Made by a program: the position numbers and the translations under genes
In this document: positions 41,588 to 51,204 of the stretch, one piece after another
Position numbering within the stretch: position 1 is the first letter of the stretch
How the letters are laid out: the number at the start of each line of letters is the position of its first letter
Notes under the pieces: model-generated
What the model was told of the DNA's origin: nothing
The model's input: only the letters and a program-made list of their open reading frames with translations
The model's database searches: none
Assembly: GCF_031157275.1 (NCBI RefSeq)
Contig: NZ_JAVIFW010000001.1
Coordinates: 496,001 to 560,000, forward strand
DNA: 64,000 bases
Direction: 5' to 3'
Source: Streptomyces sp. LHD-70
GTDB lineage: Bacteria; Actinomycetota; Actinomycetes; Streptomycetales; Streptomycetaceae

Positions 41588-41744
41588 ACGGGGGTCTCCT
41601 CGGGAATTGTTTCGGCGAGGTCGGCTCGGCGAGCGTGATCGCCCTCCGGGCTCGTCCTCCCCTGCCGGACGGGCTCAACGGGCTCATCGGGCTCAATTGT
41701 GCGGCCGAGTCCGGCAGGTTCAGCCGAGCGGGGAGAATGGCCCG

Positions 41745-44700
41745 GTGCGCTACTCCATCCTCGGCACCACTCAGGCAGTCCGCGCCGACGGCGCCGCCGT
41801 CGCGGTCGGCGGGCCGCGGCTGCGCGCCCTGCTCACCGTGCTCGCGCTGCGCGCCGGGCGGACCGTGCCGGTCGCACAGCTCGTCGCCGAGGTGTGGGAC
41901 GGCGACGAGCCCGCCGATGCCACCGCCGCGCTGCAGGCCCTCGTCGGACGGCTGCGCCGGTCGCTCGGGCACGCGGCCGTGGAGTCCGTCGACGGTGGCG
42001 GCTACCGCCTCGCCGCCGCCCCGGACGACGTGGACGCGCACCGCTTCGAACGCCTCGCGGGGGAGGGCGCCCGCGCACTCGCCGACGGCGACCCGGTCAA
42101 GGCGGCCGCCCTGCTCGACGAGGCCCTCGACCTGTGGCGCGGCCCCGCCCTCGCCGACCTGCCCGACCGCACCGCCGACGCCGCCCGCCTCGACGCCCGG
42201 CACCTGGACGCCCGGCGGGCCCGCCTCGCCGCCGCCCTCGGCCTCGGCCGCGCCGAGCAGACCCTGCCCGAACTGACCGCCCTGTGCGCCGAGCACCCCC
42301 TCGACGAGCCGCTGCAGGCCCTGCGGCTGCGCGCGCTGCGCGACGCGGGCCGGGCGGCCGAGGCGCTCGCGGCGTACGAAGAGGTGCGCGCCGAGCTGGC
42401 CGAGCAGCTCGGCGCGGACCCCGGGGCCGAACTGCGCGCGCTGCACGGGGAGTTGCTCGCGGGATCGCCGGACCCGGCCCCTGCGGACCGCCACCCCGGC
42501 CCCCGGCGACCCGGCCCGGCCGCCACCCCCGGCAACCTCCGTACCCGCCTCACCAGCTTCGTCGGGCGCGAGGCGGACATCGAGGCGTTGCGGGGCGACC
42601 TCGGGCGGGCGCGGCTCGTCACGCTGCTCGGGCCCGGCGGGGCGGGCAAGACCCGGCTCTCGCAGGAGGCGGCGGAGACACTGCCCGTGCCGGACGGCGT
42701 GTGGCTGGCCGAACTCGCTCCTGTCGCAGCAGCCGCCGCCACCACCGACGCCGCCGCCGTGCCCGAGGCCGTGCTCACCGCGCTCGGCGGCCGCCGCACC
42801 GTCCTCTACGGCATGGGCGCAGAAGAGCTGCGGGCCGCCACCGACCAGGCCGGCGGCGACCCTCTCGTACGGCTCGCGGAGCACTGTGCGCCGCGCCGGA
42901 TGCTGCTGCTGCTCGACAACTGCGAGCACGTCGTGGAGTCGGCCGCGCGTACCGTCGAGTACCTCCTGGCGCACTGCCCGCAGCTCACCGTGCTGGCCAC
43001 CAGCCGCGAACCCCTCGGCGTGCCGGGCGAGTTGGTGCGCCCCCTGGAGCCGCTGCCCGAGCCGGTCGCGCTGCGGCTGCTCGCCGACCGCGGCGCCGCC
43101 GCCCTGCCCGGCTTCCGGATCGAGGACGACCCGGAGGCCTGCGCGGAGATCTGCCGGCGGCTCGACGGGCTGCCGCTCGCCGTCGAACTCGCCGCCGCCC
43201 GGCTACGTTCGCTCACCCCGCGCCAGATCGCCGACCGCCTCGACGACCGCTTCCGCCTCCTCACCTCCGGCAGCCGTACGGTCCTGCCCCGGCAGCAGAC
43301 CCTGCGGGCCGTCGTCGACTGGTCCTGGGAGCTGCTCGACGCCCGCGAGCGGGCCGTGCTCCAGCGGCTCTCGGTGTTCGCGGGCGGCTGCGAACTCGAC
43401 GCGGCGGAGGCGGTGTGCGGGGGTGCGCCCACCGGGCCCGGGCCGTCCCCGGGCGACATCACCGCTGAGCCCGCCTGCGCGCTCGACCTGCATGTGGACC
43501 GGCGCGACGTCACCGACCTGATGGGCTCGCTCGTCGACAAGTCCCTGGTGGTGGCGGCCCCTTCGGACACGGGCACGATGCGCTACCGGCTCCTGGAGAC
43601 CGTCGCCGAGTACGCGGGCGCCCACCTCGACGCGGCCGGCGACCGCCCCGCCGCCGAGCACGCCCACCTCGTCCACTACCGCGAACTCGCCCGCCGGGCC
43701 GACCCCGAGCTGCGCACCGCCCGGCAGAAGCAGACCATCGCCCGCATCGAGAGCGAGTACGAGAACCTGCGCACCGCGCTGCGCCGGGCGACGGACGCGG
43801 GCGACGAGCAGGAGGCGCTCTGCCTCGTCCTGTCGCTGTGCTGGTACTGGCAGATGCGCGATCTGCGCAGCGAGTCCCGGCACTGGTCGACCGTCGTGTC
43901 CGCGCTCAGCCCCGACCCGTTCGCCGAACCCGTCGAGCAGGCGCCGCCGCTCACCGAGCGGTGCACGGCCAAGCCCCCGCCGATGGTGCCCGAGCAGGTG
44001 CAGGAGGCGCGGCGCGGGGCGCGCCTGATGCAGCTCGCGTCCATGGACCACCGCTCCGACGGCTGGAACCGGCCGGAGAACGAGCAGCGCCTGCAGGGCA
44101 TCGTCGCCGCCTACCGGCCGGGCCTGCCGCAGACCTGCTGGAGCCCCGGCGCGTTCTGGGTGTTCGCCGTGCTCCTCGTCGGCCGACCCGAGAACCTGCG
44201 GGAGCTGCTCGACCGGAACGTGGAGACCTGCCGCGCGCAGGGCTACCGCTGGGAGCTGGCCTGGACGCTCCAGCTGCGCGCCAACGTCCTCGCCAACCGC
44301 AGCGCCTGGGGCGGGGACGCGGAGCGCGACGCGACCGAGGCCCTGGCCCTGTTCACCGAGCTCGGTGACTCCTGGGGCGCCGCCGAGGCGCTGTCGGCGC
44401 GCGGCGAGGCCTGGGAGCGGCGGGGGGAACTCGCCCACGCGGAAGGGGACTTCGCGGCCGCGATCGAGCACGCGGAGGCCATCGGGGCGGCCGCGCAGGT
44501 CTCGGTGCTCCAGGTGCGGCTCGCCGGGATCATGCTGGAGACCGGGCGGCCCGAGCAGGGGGAGGCGATGCTCTGGCAGATCCTGGAGGGGGCCGGTGAC
44601 ACCTTCTCGGAGGCCGTGCCCGCCGCCCGTATCCACCTCACGGGCCGGCTGGGCGCGAGCGGCCGCGGGGGAGAGGCGCGCGAGCAGCTCGACCTGCTGT

Positions 44701-45122
44701 GGGAGCAGTACTTCTCCGGCCCCGCCGTGATGTTCAAGGGCGTCCTGCACGGCATCTACGGCTGGCTGGACATCCTCGACGGCCGCCACGAGGAGGCGTA
44801 CGAGCACGCCACCGCGGCCTTCCGCTGGTCCCAGGACCCGGTCGCCGCGATGATCGCCCCGCATATGGCCTCCGTCCAACTCGCCCTGTGTGCCTGGGCG
44901 TTGGCGGGCCGCGCGGAGCCGGAGGCGGCGTACGTCGGGGCCCGGCTGCTCGGCGCCTCCGACGCCCTGCTGCCGTCCGGCCACCGCCCCGCCCGGCAGG
45001 AACGCCTCCAACGGGACACCGCCGAGCAGGCCGTACGGGACATCCTCGGCGACGAGGCGTACGAGCGCGGACATGCGGAGGGCGGCGACCTCACCCTGGA
45101 GGAGGCCGCCGCCCTGCTCTGA
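41745..45122 (+). CDS. AfsR/SARP-like giant transcriptional regulator (BTAD-NB-ARC-TPR)
   Basis: A 1125-aa activator. Residues 1-90 form an OmpR-type winged helix (RALLTVLALRAGRTVPVAQL). Residues 95-245 are the BTAD helical domain. A Pro-rich linker leads to an NB-ARC/STAND NTPase with Walker A LLGPGGAGKTRL near 295-305, Walker B RMLLLLDNCEHV near 386, and the GLPLAVELAAARLRSL block near 475. The rest (about 600-1125) is alpha-helical with TPR-like repeats, for example the LARRADPEL and EDFAAAIEHAE regions. It probably activates genes on ATP binding. A GTG start with a GAGAAT -10 seven nt away suggests leaderless mRNA. The DrrAB-type exporter lies downstream on the other strand. Confidence 0.92.
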   Translation: MRYSILGTTQAVRADGAAVAVGGPRLRALLTVLALRAGRTVPVAQLVAEVWDGDEPADATAALQALVGRLRRSLGHAAVESVDGGGYRLAAAPDDVDAHRFERLAGEGARALADGDPVKAAALLDEALDLWRGPALADLPDRTADAARLDARHLDARRARLAAALGLGRAEQTLPELTALCAEHPLDEPLQALRLRALRDAGRAAEALAAYEEVRAELAEQLGADPGAELRALHGELLAGSPDPAPADRHPGPRRPGPAATPGNLRTRLTSFVGREADIEALRGDLGRARLVTLLGPGGAGKTRLSQEAAETLPVPDGVWLAELAPVAAAAATTDAAAVPEAVLTALGGRRTVLYGMGAEELRAATDQAGGDPLVRLAEHCAPRRMLLLLDNCEHVVESAARTVEYLLAHCPQLTVLATSREPLGVPGELVRPLEPLPEPVALRLLADRGAAALPGFRIEDDPEACAEICRRLDGLPLAVELAAARLRSLTPRQIADRLDDRFRLLTSGSRTVLPRQQTLRAVVDWSWELLDARERAVLQRLSVFAGGCELDAAEAVCGGAPTGPGPSPGDITAEPACALDLHVDRRDVTDLMGSLVDKSLVVAAPSDTGTMRYRLLETVAEYAGAHLDAAGDRPAAEHAHLVHYRELARRADPELRTARQKQTIARIESEYENLRTALRRATDAGDEQEALCLVLSLCWYWQMRDLRSESRHWSTVVSALSPDPFAEPVEQAPPLTERCTAKPPPMVPEQVQEARRGARLMQLASMDHRSDGWNRPENEQRLQGIVAAYRPGLPQTCWSPGAFWVFAVLLVGRPENLRELLDRNVETCRAQGYRWELAWTLQLRANVLANRSAWGGDAERDATEALALFTELGDSWGAAEALSARGEAWERRGELAHAEGDFAAAIEHAEAIGAAAQVSVLQVRLAGIMLETGRPEQGEAMLWQILEGAGDTFSEAVPAARIHLTGRLGASGRGGEAREQLDLLWEQYFSGPAVMFKGVLHGIYGWLDILDGRHEEAYEHATAAFRWSQDPVAAMIAPHMASVQLALCAWALAGRAEPEAAYVGARLLGASDALLPSGHRPARQERLQRDTAEQAVRDILGDEAYERGHAEGGDLTLEEAAALL

Positions 45123-45235
45123 TCCGGGTTTTCACGGGGCGCGATCCGGGTGAATGCCCGGATCAGCCGCACCCCTCCCCGGCCCGTACGCCGAACTCCC
45201 CTTCCACGTACGGGCCTTGGCCGTATCCCTCTGGG

Positions 45236-46078
45236 TCAGGCCTTGTTCGTGAACTTGCGGATCGCGATCGGTGCCATGACGACCGTGAGGCCGACGGACC
45301 AGGCGAGCGTCACCCACAGGCCGTGGGCGATCGGGCCGCCCACCATCAGGCCGCGGGCCGCGTCCGCGAGGCCCGACAGCGGGTTGTACCTCGTGAACGC
45401 CTCCAGCCAGCCCGGCATCGACGCGGTGGGCGCGAAGATCGACGAGCCGAACTGCAGCGGCATCATCACCAGGAAGCCCATGGCCTGCACCGACTGGGCG
45501 CTCTTCATGGTCACACCGAGGGTCAGGAAGATCCACATCACGCCGAAGCCGAACAGCGCGGACAGGCCGACCGCGGCGAACAGGCCGCTCCAGCTCACCA
45601 CGTCGAAGCCGACCAGGACGGCCACGATCATCAGGACCGTGGTGGCGATCAGCATCCGCAGGAGTTCCACGGAGATCTTCGCGATCAGCACCGAGGCACG
45701 GCCGATGGGCAGGGACCGGAAGCGGTCCATGATGCCCTTCTGGAAGTCCTCGTTGAAGCCGGTGCCGACGGCCTGCGCGATGGTCATGCTCATCATCGCG
45801 AGCATGCCCGGGATCACGTACTGCACGTACGCGTCCTGGCCGCCGCCGAGCGCCTGGCCGATGGACCCGCCGAAGACGTACACGAACAGCAGCGTGAAGA
45901 CGATCGGCATCAGCAGGGCGTCGAACATCGACTCCGGGTTGTTCCTGATCCACAGCAGGTTGCGGCGGATCAGCGCCCCGGTGTGCCGGGCGTGGGCGCG
46001 CAGCCCGATGCGGTCGTCGGCCTCGCCCTTCAGAGGCGCGGGCGGGATGTCGACGGGCGCGGTGGTCGCGGTCGTCAT
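45236..46078 (-). CDS. ABC-2 type exporter permease (DrrB-like)
   Basis: A 280-aa membrane protein with six hydrophobic segments (starting near residues 55, 88, 135, 160, 195 and 250) and the ABC-2 block GTGFNEDFQKGIMDRFRSLP near 108. It forms the channel for the ATPase encoded just upstream, with an ATGA overlap between the two genes. Daunorubicin-type DrrB proteins export polyketides or other hydrophobic drugs; here the substrate is unknown. Confidence 0.92.
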   Translation of the reverse strand: MTTATTAPVDIPPAPLKGEADDRIGLRAHARHTGALIRRNLLWIRNNPESMFDALLMPIVFTLLFVYVFGGSIGQALGGGQDAYVQYVIPGMLAMMSMTIAQAVGTGFNEDFQKGIMDRFRSLPIGRASVLIAKISVELLRMLIATTVLMIVAVLVGFDVVSWSGLFAAVGLSALFGFGVMWIFLTLGVTMKSAQSVQAMGFLVMMPLQFGSSIFAPTASMPGWLEAFTRYNPLSGLADAARGLMVGGPIAHGLWVTLAWSVGLTVVMAPIAIRKFTNKA

Positions 46079-47100
46079 GCGGCGACCTCCTCTCGGATCG
46101 GGGCGGCGTCGGCGTCCTGCGGGGCACTGGCCTTCTGGCCGGTGATGGACAGGAACACCTCGTCCAGGCTGGGCAGTTCGGTGGCGATGTCGCCGAGGGC
46201 GTACCCCCGCGCGGCGAGCGCGCCGACGATCGCGGTGAGCTGCTCGTCGCTCTGGATGGGTACGAGAACCGTGCCGTTCTCGGCGTCCACGGTGGCCGTG
46301 GCGAGCCCGGTCAGGCCGGAGGCGTCGAGGTCGGCGGCCATGGCGCGCAGCTCGGCCGGATCGGCGGGCCGGACGCGCAGGGTGCGGCCGCCGATCTTCG
46401 CCTTCAGCTCGGCGATCCCGCCGTTGGCGATGATCTTGCCGCGGTCGATCACGGTCAGCTCGGAGGCCAGCTGCTCGGCCTCCTCCATGTACTGGGTGGT
46501 GAGCAGCACGGTGACGCCCTCGCCGACCATGCGCTTCACCTCGTCCCAGACCTCGTTGCGGGTGCGCGGGTCGAGACCGGTGGTCGGCTCGTCCAGGTAC
46601 AGGACGGCGGGCTGCCCGATCATCGAGGCGGCGAGGTCGAGGCGGCGGCGCATACCGCCGGAGTACGTGGCGGCCGGGCGCTTGGCGGCCTCCGTGAGCG
46701 AGAACCGCTCCAGGAGTTCACCGGCGCGGCGCTTGGCCTCGGACCGGGAGAGGTCGAGGAGGCGGCCGATCATGTACAGGTTCTCGAAGCCGGACAGCTT
46801 CTCGTCGACCGAGGCGTACTGCCCGGTCAGGCCGATCTTGCGGCGCAGCTGGCGGGGCTGGCGCAGCACGTCGTACCCGGCGACGGTGGCCGAGCCGGAG
46901 TCCGGGGTGATCAGGGTGGAGAGGCAGCGGACGAGCGTGGTCTTGCCCGCGCCGTTGGGGCCGAGGACGCCGAGGACGGTGCCTTCGCGGACGTCCAGGT
47001 CCACGCCGTCCAGGGCCTTGGTCGCGCCGTAGTGCTTGACCAGTCCCCGCACCTCTACGGCGTGCCCACCGTTGCTGGGGTTCTTGTCGGATCGCGTCAT
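46075..47100 (-). CDS. ABC exporter ATP-binding protein (DrrA-like)
   Basis: A 341-aa ATPase. Walker A GPNGAGKTT near residue 48, signature YSGGMRRRLDLAAS near 145, Walker B VLYLDEPTTGLD near 165 and the TTQYMEEAEQLA switch near 200 (Gln in place of His, as in DrrA). The C-terminal 100 residues are the DrrA-specific regulatory domain (VDAENGTVLVPI, LPSLDEVFLSITGQ). ATG 47100 is preferred over a GTG three codons earlier. Directly coupled to the permease. A copy of the dispersed palindrome lies between this gene and panB. Confidence 0.94.
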   Translation of the reverse strand: MTRSDKNPSNGGHAVEVRGLVKHYGATKALDGVDLDVREGTVLGVLGPNGAGKTTLVRCLSTLITPDSGSATVAGYDVLRQPRQLRRKIGLTGQYASVDEKLSGFENLYMIGRLLDLSRSEAKRRAGELLERFSLTEAAKRPAATYSGGMRRRLDLAASMIGQPAVLYLDEPTTGLDPRTRNEVWDEVKRMVGEGVTVLLTTQYMEEAEQLASELTVIDRGKIIANGGIAELKAKIGGRTLRVRPADPAELRAMAADLDASGLTGLATATVDAENGTVLVPIQSDEQLTAIVGALAARGYALGDIATELPSLDEVFLSITGQKASAPQDADAAPIREEVAA

Positions 47101-47187
47101 GTGGACCACGGTCCGGTACGCGACCTACAGATCACCGACAGGCCGCCGACAGCGCTCCGACACGGGGGCCAGCCCCCGGACCCCCGC

Positions 47188-47236
47188 TCCTCAATCGCCG
47201 GAGGGGCTCAATTTGAGCCCCTCCGGCGATTGAGGA
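47188..47236. repeat. Dispersed palindromic element, copy 4 (core)
   Basis: A perfect 24-bp inverted repeat (47188-47211 and 47213-47236; TCCTCAATCGCCGGAGGGGC type) with a single central T. It lies immediately after the panB stop and before the drrA start, and also has a GGGGGCCAGCCCCCGG-type arm. It should terminate panB transcription and separate the two minus-strand units. Confidence 0.9.
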
Positions 47237-47241
47237 AACCT

Positions 47242-48132
47242 CTAGTGGAACGCGTGTTCCGGTGCCGGGAACTCGCCGCCCACCACATCGGCCGCGAACG
47301 CCTTCGCCGCGTCCCCCATCACCGAGCGCAGCGCAGCGTACTGCTTCACGAAGCGCGGCATCTTGCCCGAGGTCAGGCCCATCATGTCCGTCCACACCAG
47401 GACCTGGGCGTCGCAGCCCGCGCCCGCGCCGATGCCGATCGTCGGGATGTGCAGCGAGCGCGACACCTCCGCCGCCAGCTCCTCCGGGACCAGCTCCAGG
47501 ACGACCCCGAACGCGCCCGCGTCCTGCGCGGCCTTGGCGTCCCTGAGCAGCCGGTGGGCGTCCTCGTCGGCGCGGCCCTGGACGCGGTAGCCCATGGTGT
47601 TCACGGACTGCGGGGTCAGGCCCAGGTGCGACATGACCGGGATGCCGGCAGAGACGAGCAGTTCGGTCTGGGCGAGCGAGCGCTCCCCGCCCTCCAGCTT
47701 CACCGCGCCCACACCGGCCTCCTTCACCAGGCGCGTCGCCGAGCGCAGCGCCTGCACCGGGCCCTCCTGGTACGAGCCGAACGGCAGGTCACCGATGACC
47801 AGGGCGCGCTTGGTGCCCCGTACGACGGCGGCGCTGAGCATCGCGACCTCGTCGAGGGTGACGGGCACGGTGGTCTCGTACCCGAGGTGGCAGTTGCCCA
47901 TCGAGTCGCCGACGAGCAGGACGGGGATGCCCGCCTCGTCGAAGACGGACGCGGTCATCGCGTCGTACGCGGTGAGCATCGGCCACTTCTCGCCGCGCTC
48001 CTTGGCGCCGGCGAGGTCGCGGACGGTGACGCGGCGGGAGGTCACACCGCCGTACAGCGAGGTACCGGAAGTCTTGCTGCTCTTGGCCGCCTGCTCCTGG
48101 GCAGGCGTGTGGGCAGCCGAAATCTGCGTCAT
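47242..48132 (-). CDS. panB: 3-methyl-2-oxobutanoate hydroxymethyltransferase
   Basis: A 296-aa TIM-barrel enzyme making ketopantoate, first step of pantothenate synthesis. Motifs: MLTAYDAMTASVFDEAGIPV near residue 52, LVGDSMGNCHLGYETT near 73 (metal Asp), AVKLEGG near 142 and IGIGAGAGCDAQVLVWTDMMG near 232. The N-terminal 30 residues are a hydrophilic extension. GAAGGAG precedes the ATG. Monocistronic, ended by the palindromic element. Confidence 0.97.
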   Translation of the reverse strand: MTQISAAHTPAQEQAAKSSKTSGTSLYGGVTSRRVTVRDLAGAKERGEKWPMLTAYDAMTASVFDEAGIPVLLVGDSMGNCHLGYETTVPVTLDEVAMLSAAVVRGTKRALVIGDLPFGSYQEGPVQALRSATRLVKEAGVGAVKLEGGERSLAQTELLVSAGIPVMSHLGLTPQSVNTMGYRVQGRADEDAHRLLRDAKAAQDAGAFGVVLELVPEELAAEVSRSLHIPTIGIGAGAGCDAQVLVWTDMMGLTSGKMPRFVKQYAALRSVMGDAAKAFAADVVGGEFPAPEHAFH

Positions 48133-48294
48133 GACGACGGCTCCTTCAAGTCATCTCGTGGCGCCCTGACGGCGTCCCCGGATCACCGCCATGGTGGCAC
48201 TCCCGCCCCGACCACGCCAGAGCAGAGCCGCGGGACGTGACGTACTACGCCGGTACGCGGCGGCCGGGACCCGGAAATCCCTAGGGTGTGCGGC

Positions 48295-49896
48295 ATGCCG
48301 ACCCCCGCCGGAGCCGGGACGCCCCGGATACCCGAAGCCGTGCACCGCCGCCGCTGGGCGGTCCTCGGCGTCCTGATGCTCAGCCTGCTGATCGTCGTCA
48401 TCGACAACTCGATCCTGAACGTGGCGATCAAGGTCATCGCGAGCCCCGGGCCCACCGGGCTCGGCGCCACCCAGAGCGAGCTGGAGTGGGCGATCAACGC
48501 GTACACCCTGGTCTTCGCGGGCCTGCTCTTCACCGCCGGGCTGCTCGGGGACCGGCTCGGCCGCAAGCGGGTGCTCGTCGGCGGCATGCTGCTTTTCGGG
48601 CTCGGCTCGGTGCTCGCCGCGTTCTCCTCGACGCCGGAGCAACTCATCGCGTTCCGCGCGGTGATGGGCCTCGGCGGCGCCGCGGTGATGCCCGCGACGA
48701 TGGCGGTCCTGATGAACGTCTTCGAGCCCGACGAGCAGCCCAAGGCCATCGGCATCTGGGCGGGCAGCGTCGGCATGGCCATCGCCATCGGCCCGATCAC
48801 CGGCGGACTGCTGCTCGACCACTTCTGGTGGGGCTCCGTCTTCCTGGTCAACGTGCCCGTCGTGGCCCTCGCCCTGCTCGGCACGCTGCTGCTCGTACCG
48901 GAATCCCGGGACCCGCGGCCCGGCCGCCTCGACCCGCTGGGCGTCGGCCTCTCCATCGCGGGCCTGATGCTGCTCGTCTACGGCATCATCCGCGGCGGCG
49001 AGCTCGCCGACTTCGGCGACCCCTCGGTGCTCGCGACGACCGGCGCCGGGCTCGCGCTGCTCACCGCGTTCGTGCTGCACGAGAAGCGCGTCGCCCACCC
49101 GGCCGTCGACGTCTCGCACTTCCGCAAGCCCGCCTTCTCGGCCGCGATCGCCGCCGTCACCCTGGTCTTCTTCGCGCTGATGGGCGTGACCTTCTTCTCG
49201 GCCTTCTACCTGCAGAGCGTGCGCGGTCACAGCCCGCTGGAGGCGGGCCTGCTGATCCTGCCGCTCGCCGTCGCCCAGATGCTGTTCGCGCCCCGCGCGC
49301 GCCTCTTCGTGACCCGCTTCGGTGTACGGGCGACCTGCACCGGGGGGCTGCTCCTGGTCGCCGCCGGACTGTCCGGGTTCGGCCTGTTCGACGCGAGTAC
49401 GCCGCTCTGGGTCCTGGAGGTCGTGTTCTTCCTTCAGGGCAGCGGCATGGCCCTGATCATGCCGCCGGTCACCGTCGCCATCATGCAGACCCTGCCGCGG
49501 GAGAAGGCCGGCTCGGGCTCGGCGCTCAACAGCACGTTCCGGCAGGTCGGCGGCGCGCTCGGGATCGCCGTACTCGGCTCGCTGCTCTCGGCGGTCTACC
49601 GCGGCGACATCGAGAAGCACCTCGGGGCGGTCCCGGCCGACGTACGCGCCGCCGCGGGCGAGTCCATCGAGGCCACGCTCGCGGTCGCCGAACGCCTCGG
49701 TCCCGCGGGCCGCGCCCTGGTCGACCCGGCCCACGCGGCCTACCTGCACGCGATGCACGTCGCCGCCTGGTGCTCGGCGGGGGCGGTGCTCCTGGGGGCC
49801 GTGGTGGCGCTGCTGTTCCTGCCGGGGCGGGGCGCGCAACCCGCGCGCGCGGAGCGGGAGTCGGAGACCGGGGCCGAGCCCGTGGTCACCTCCTGA
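48295..49896 (+). CDS. MFS drug-efflux transporter, DHA2 family
   Basis: A complete 533-aa 14-helix pump. [13 protein letters not shown] is motif A, and [12 protein letters not shown], the long first loop ([19 protein letters not shown]) and [20 protein letters not shown] (motif C-like) are typical of EmrB/QacA relatives. The Lys in helix 1 replaces the more usual Thr/Val (NVAIKVI). TAGGGT lies 7 nt before the ATG with no ribosome site. No regulator gene is adjacent. Substrate unknown. Confidence 0.92.
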   Translation: MPTPAGAGTPRIPEAVHRRRWAVLGVLMLSLLIVVIDNSILNVAIKVIASPGPTGLGATQSELEWAINAYTLVFAGLLFTAGLLGDRLGRKRVLVGGMLLFGLGSVLAAFSSTPEQLIAFRAVMGLGGAAVMPATMAVLMNVFEPDEQPKAIGIWAGSVGMAIAIGPITGGLLLDHFWWGSVFLVNVPVVALALLGTLLLVPESRDPRPGRLDPLGVGLSIAGLMLLVYGIIRGGELADFGDPSVLATTGAGLALLTAFVLHEKRVAHPAVDVSHFRKPAFSAAIAAVTLVFFALMGVTFFSAFYLQSVRGHSPLEAGLLILPLAVAQMLFAPRARLFVTRFGVRATCTGGLLLVAAGLSGFGLFDASTPLWVLEVVFFLQGSGMALIMPPVTVAIMQTLPREKAGSGSALNSTFRQVGGALGIAVLGSLLSAVYRGDIEKHLGAVPADVRAAAGESIEATLAVAERLGPAGRALVDPAHAAYLHAMHVAAWCSAGAVLLGAVVALLFLPGRGAQPARAERESETGAEPVVTS

Positions 49897-50066
49897 ACGT
49901 GCGTGTTTCGTCACAGCTACCGCTCCGCTCCGCCCCGGCGGAACTCCGCACGGCCCGCCGTCGTCCTCGACCACGTACGGCCGTCGTACGGCGGCGGAGC
50001 GAGGCCATCGCGATCCCCTAGGGTCTGGGGGCGGACGATGTGCACGGCAGGCAGTGAGGCGACGGT

Positions 50067-51092
50067 ATGGCGCAGGCGTACATGGCGGAGACGGGGAACC
50101 GAGGCTCGCGGGCCGAGCGTTCCGGATCCCGGCCTCGGCGGCTGCGCGACGGCTGGCGCCGGGACCAGGGAGGCTGGCGGCGCGGCCTCGTGCTTGCCTT
50201 CTTCGCGGTGCTGCTCGCCCTGGTCATGGTGGTGCACGCGCACATCCCCAATGACGTCGGCAACCTCGGCAGCCTGATCGAGACGTTTCTGCCGTGGCTC
50301 GGCCTCGGCGTTCCGCTTCTGCTGATCCTCGCGTTCGTGCGGAAGTCGGCCACCGCCCTGGTCGCGGTCGTGCTGCCCGCCGCGGTGTGGGTGAACCTCT
50401 TCGGCAGCCTGGTTTTCGACAAGTCCGGCACCGGCGGCGACCTCACCGTCGTCACGCACAACGTCAACGCCGAGAACCCCGACCCCGAGGGCACCGCCCG
50501 CAAGGTCGCCGCGTCCGGCGCGGACGTGGTGGCCCTGGAGGAGCTGACCCAGGAGGCGCTGCCCGCGTACGAGCGCGCCCTGGCGGAGACGTACCGCTAC
50601 CACTCCGTCGAGGGCACCGTCGGCCTGTGGAGCAAGCACCCGATGACCGACAGCCGGCCCGTGGACATCAAGATGGGCTGGACCCGCGCGCTCCGCGCCA
50701 CCGTGAACACGCCGCAGGGCGACGTCGCGGTGTACGTCGCCCACCTGCCCTCGGTGCGGGTCAAGGCGGACGCGGGCTTCACGGCGGGGCAGCGGGACAA
50801 CAGCGCGGAGGCCCTCGGCGTCGCGATCCGGGACGAGCCGGTCGAGAAGGTCGTGCTGCTCGGCGACCTCAACGGCACGATGAACGACCGCGCGCTCTCC
50901 CCGGTCACCTCGCAGCTGCGCTCCACGCAGGGCGCGGCGGGCGACGGCTTCGGCTTCAGCTGGCCCGCCGGGTTCCCGATGGCACGGATCGACCAGATCA
51001 TGGTGCGCGACGTGGAGCCGGAGGCGTCCTGGTCGCTGCCGGCCACGGGCAGCGACCATCTGCCGCTGGCGGCGCGCGTCAGCCTGGGCTGA
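50067..51092 (+). CDS. Membrane-anchored endonuclease/exonuclease/phosphatase
   Basis: A 341-aa protein with three N-terminal hydrophobic helices (about residues 40-60, 68-88 and 92-112) and an EEP domain facing the outside. Catalytic residues: Asn in TVVTHNVN near 135, Glu in VALEEL near 160, GDLNGT near 275 and SDHLPL near 333. The domain degrades nucleic acids or dephosphorylates lipids such as phosphoinositides; substrate unknown. The ATG at 50067 has no strong ribosome site; the next Met five codons on is an alternative. Confidence 0.85.
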   Translation: MAQAYMAETGNRGSRAERSGSRPRRLRDGWRRDQGGWRRGLVLAFFAVLLALVMVVHAHIPNDVGNLGSLIETFLPWLGLGVPLLLILAFVRKSATALVAVVLPAAVWVNLFGSLVFDKSGTGGDLTVVTHNVNAENPDPEGTARKVAASGADVVALEELTQEALPAYERALAETYRYHSVEGTVGLWSKHPMTDSRPVDIKMGWTRALRATVNTPQGDVAVYVAHLPSVRVKADAGFTAGQRDNSAEALGVAIRDEPVEKVVLLGDLNGTMNDRALSPVTSQLRSTQGAAGDGFGFSWPAGFPMARIDQIMVRDVEPEASWSLPATGSDHLPLAARVSLG

Positions 51093-51140
51093 GCGTCATC
51101 CCGCGTTAACGGGGCCCTCATCCCGCGGAATACAACACCT

Positions 51141-51204
51141 GAGAGACTTTGTTCCGTACGAGAACTTATGCACGTCTCCCCCTGCCAGTCGTAAAGGGTC
51201 TCTC
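51141..51204 (+). promoter_or_regulatory. Attenuator-like leader of the MFS gene
   Basis: GAGAGACTTT (51141-51150) can pair with AAAGGGTCTCTC (51193-51204), which contains the ribosome site and touches the ATG of the MFS gene. A short ORF lies in between (51168-51194). A promoter (TTAACG at 51106, AATACA at 51129) would start the RNA at about 51141, exactly at the first arm. Together this resembles ribosome-controlled translational attenuation of antibiotic-resistance genes. Confidence 0.5.
51168..51194 (+). CDS. Putative 8-codon leader peptide
   Basis: ATG followed by His-Val-Ser-Pro-Cys-Gln-Ser and TAA; the stop lies 10 nt before the MFS start and inside the downstream arm of the hairpin. 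No strong ribosome site is visible (GAGAACTT precedes), so translation is only suspected. A stalled ribosome here would cover the arm and prevent the hairpin from forming. Confidence 0.4.
   Translation: MHVSPCQS

Noticed and set aside
47100..47109. GTG start three codons before the drrA ATG
   Set aside because: No better ribosome site precedes it and the ATG is standard; left undecided within the entry.
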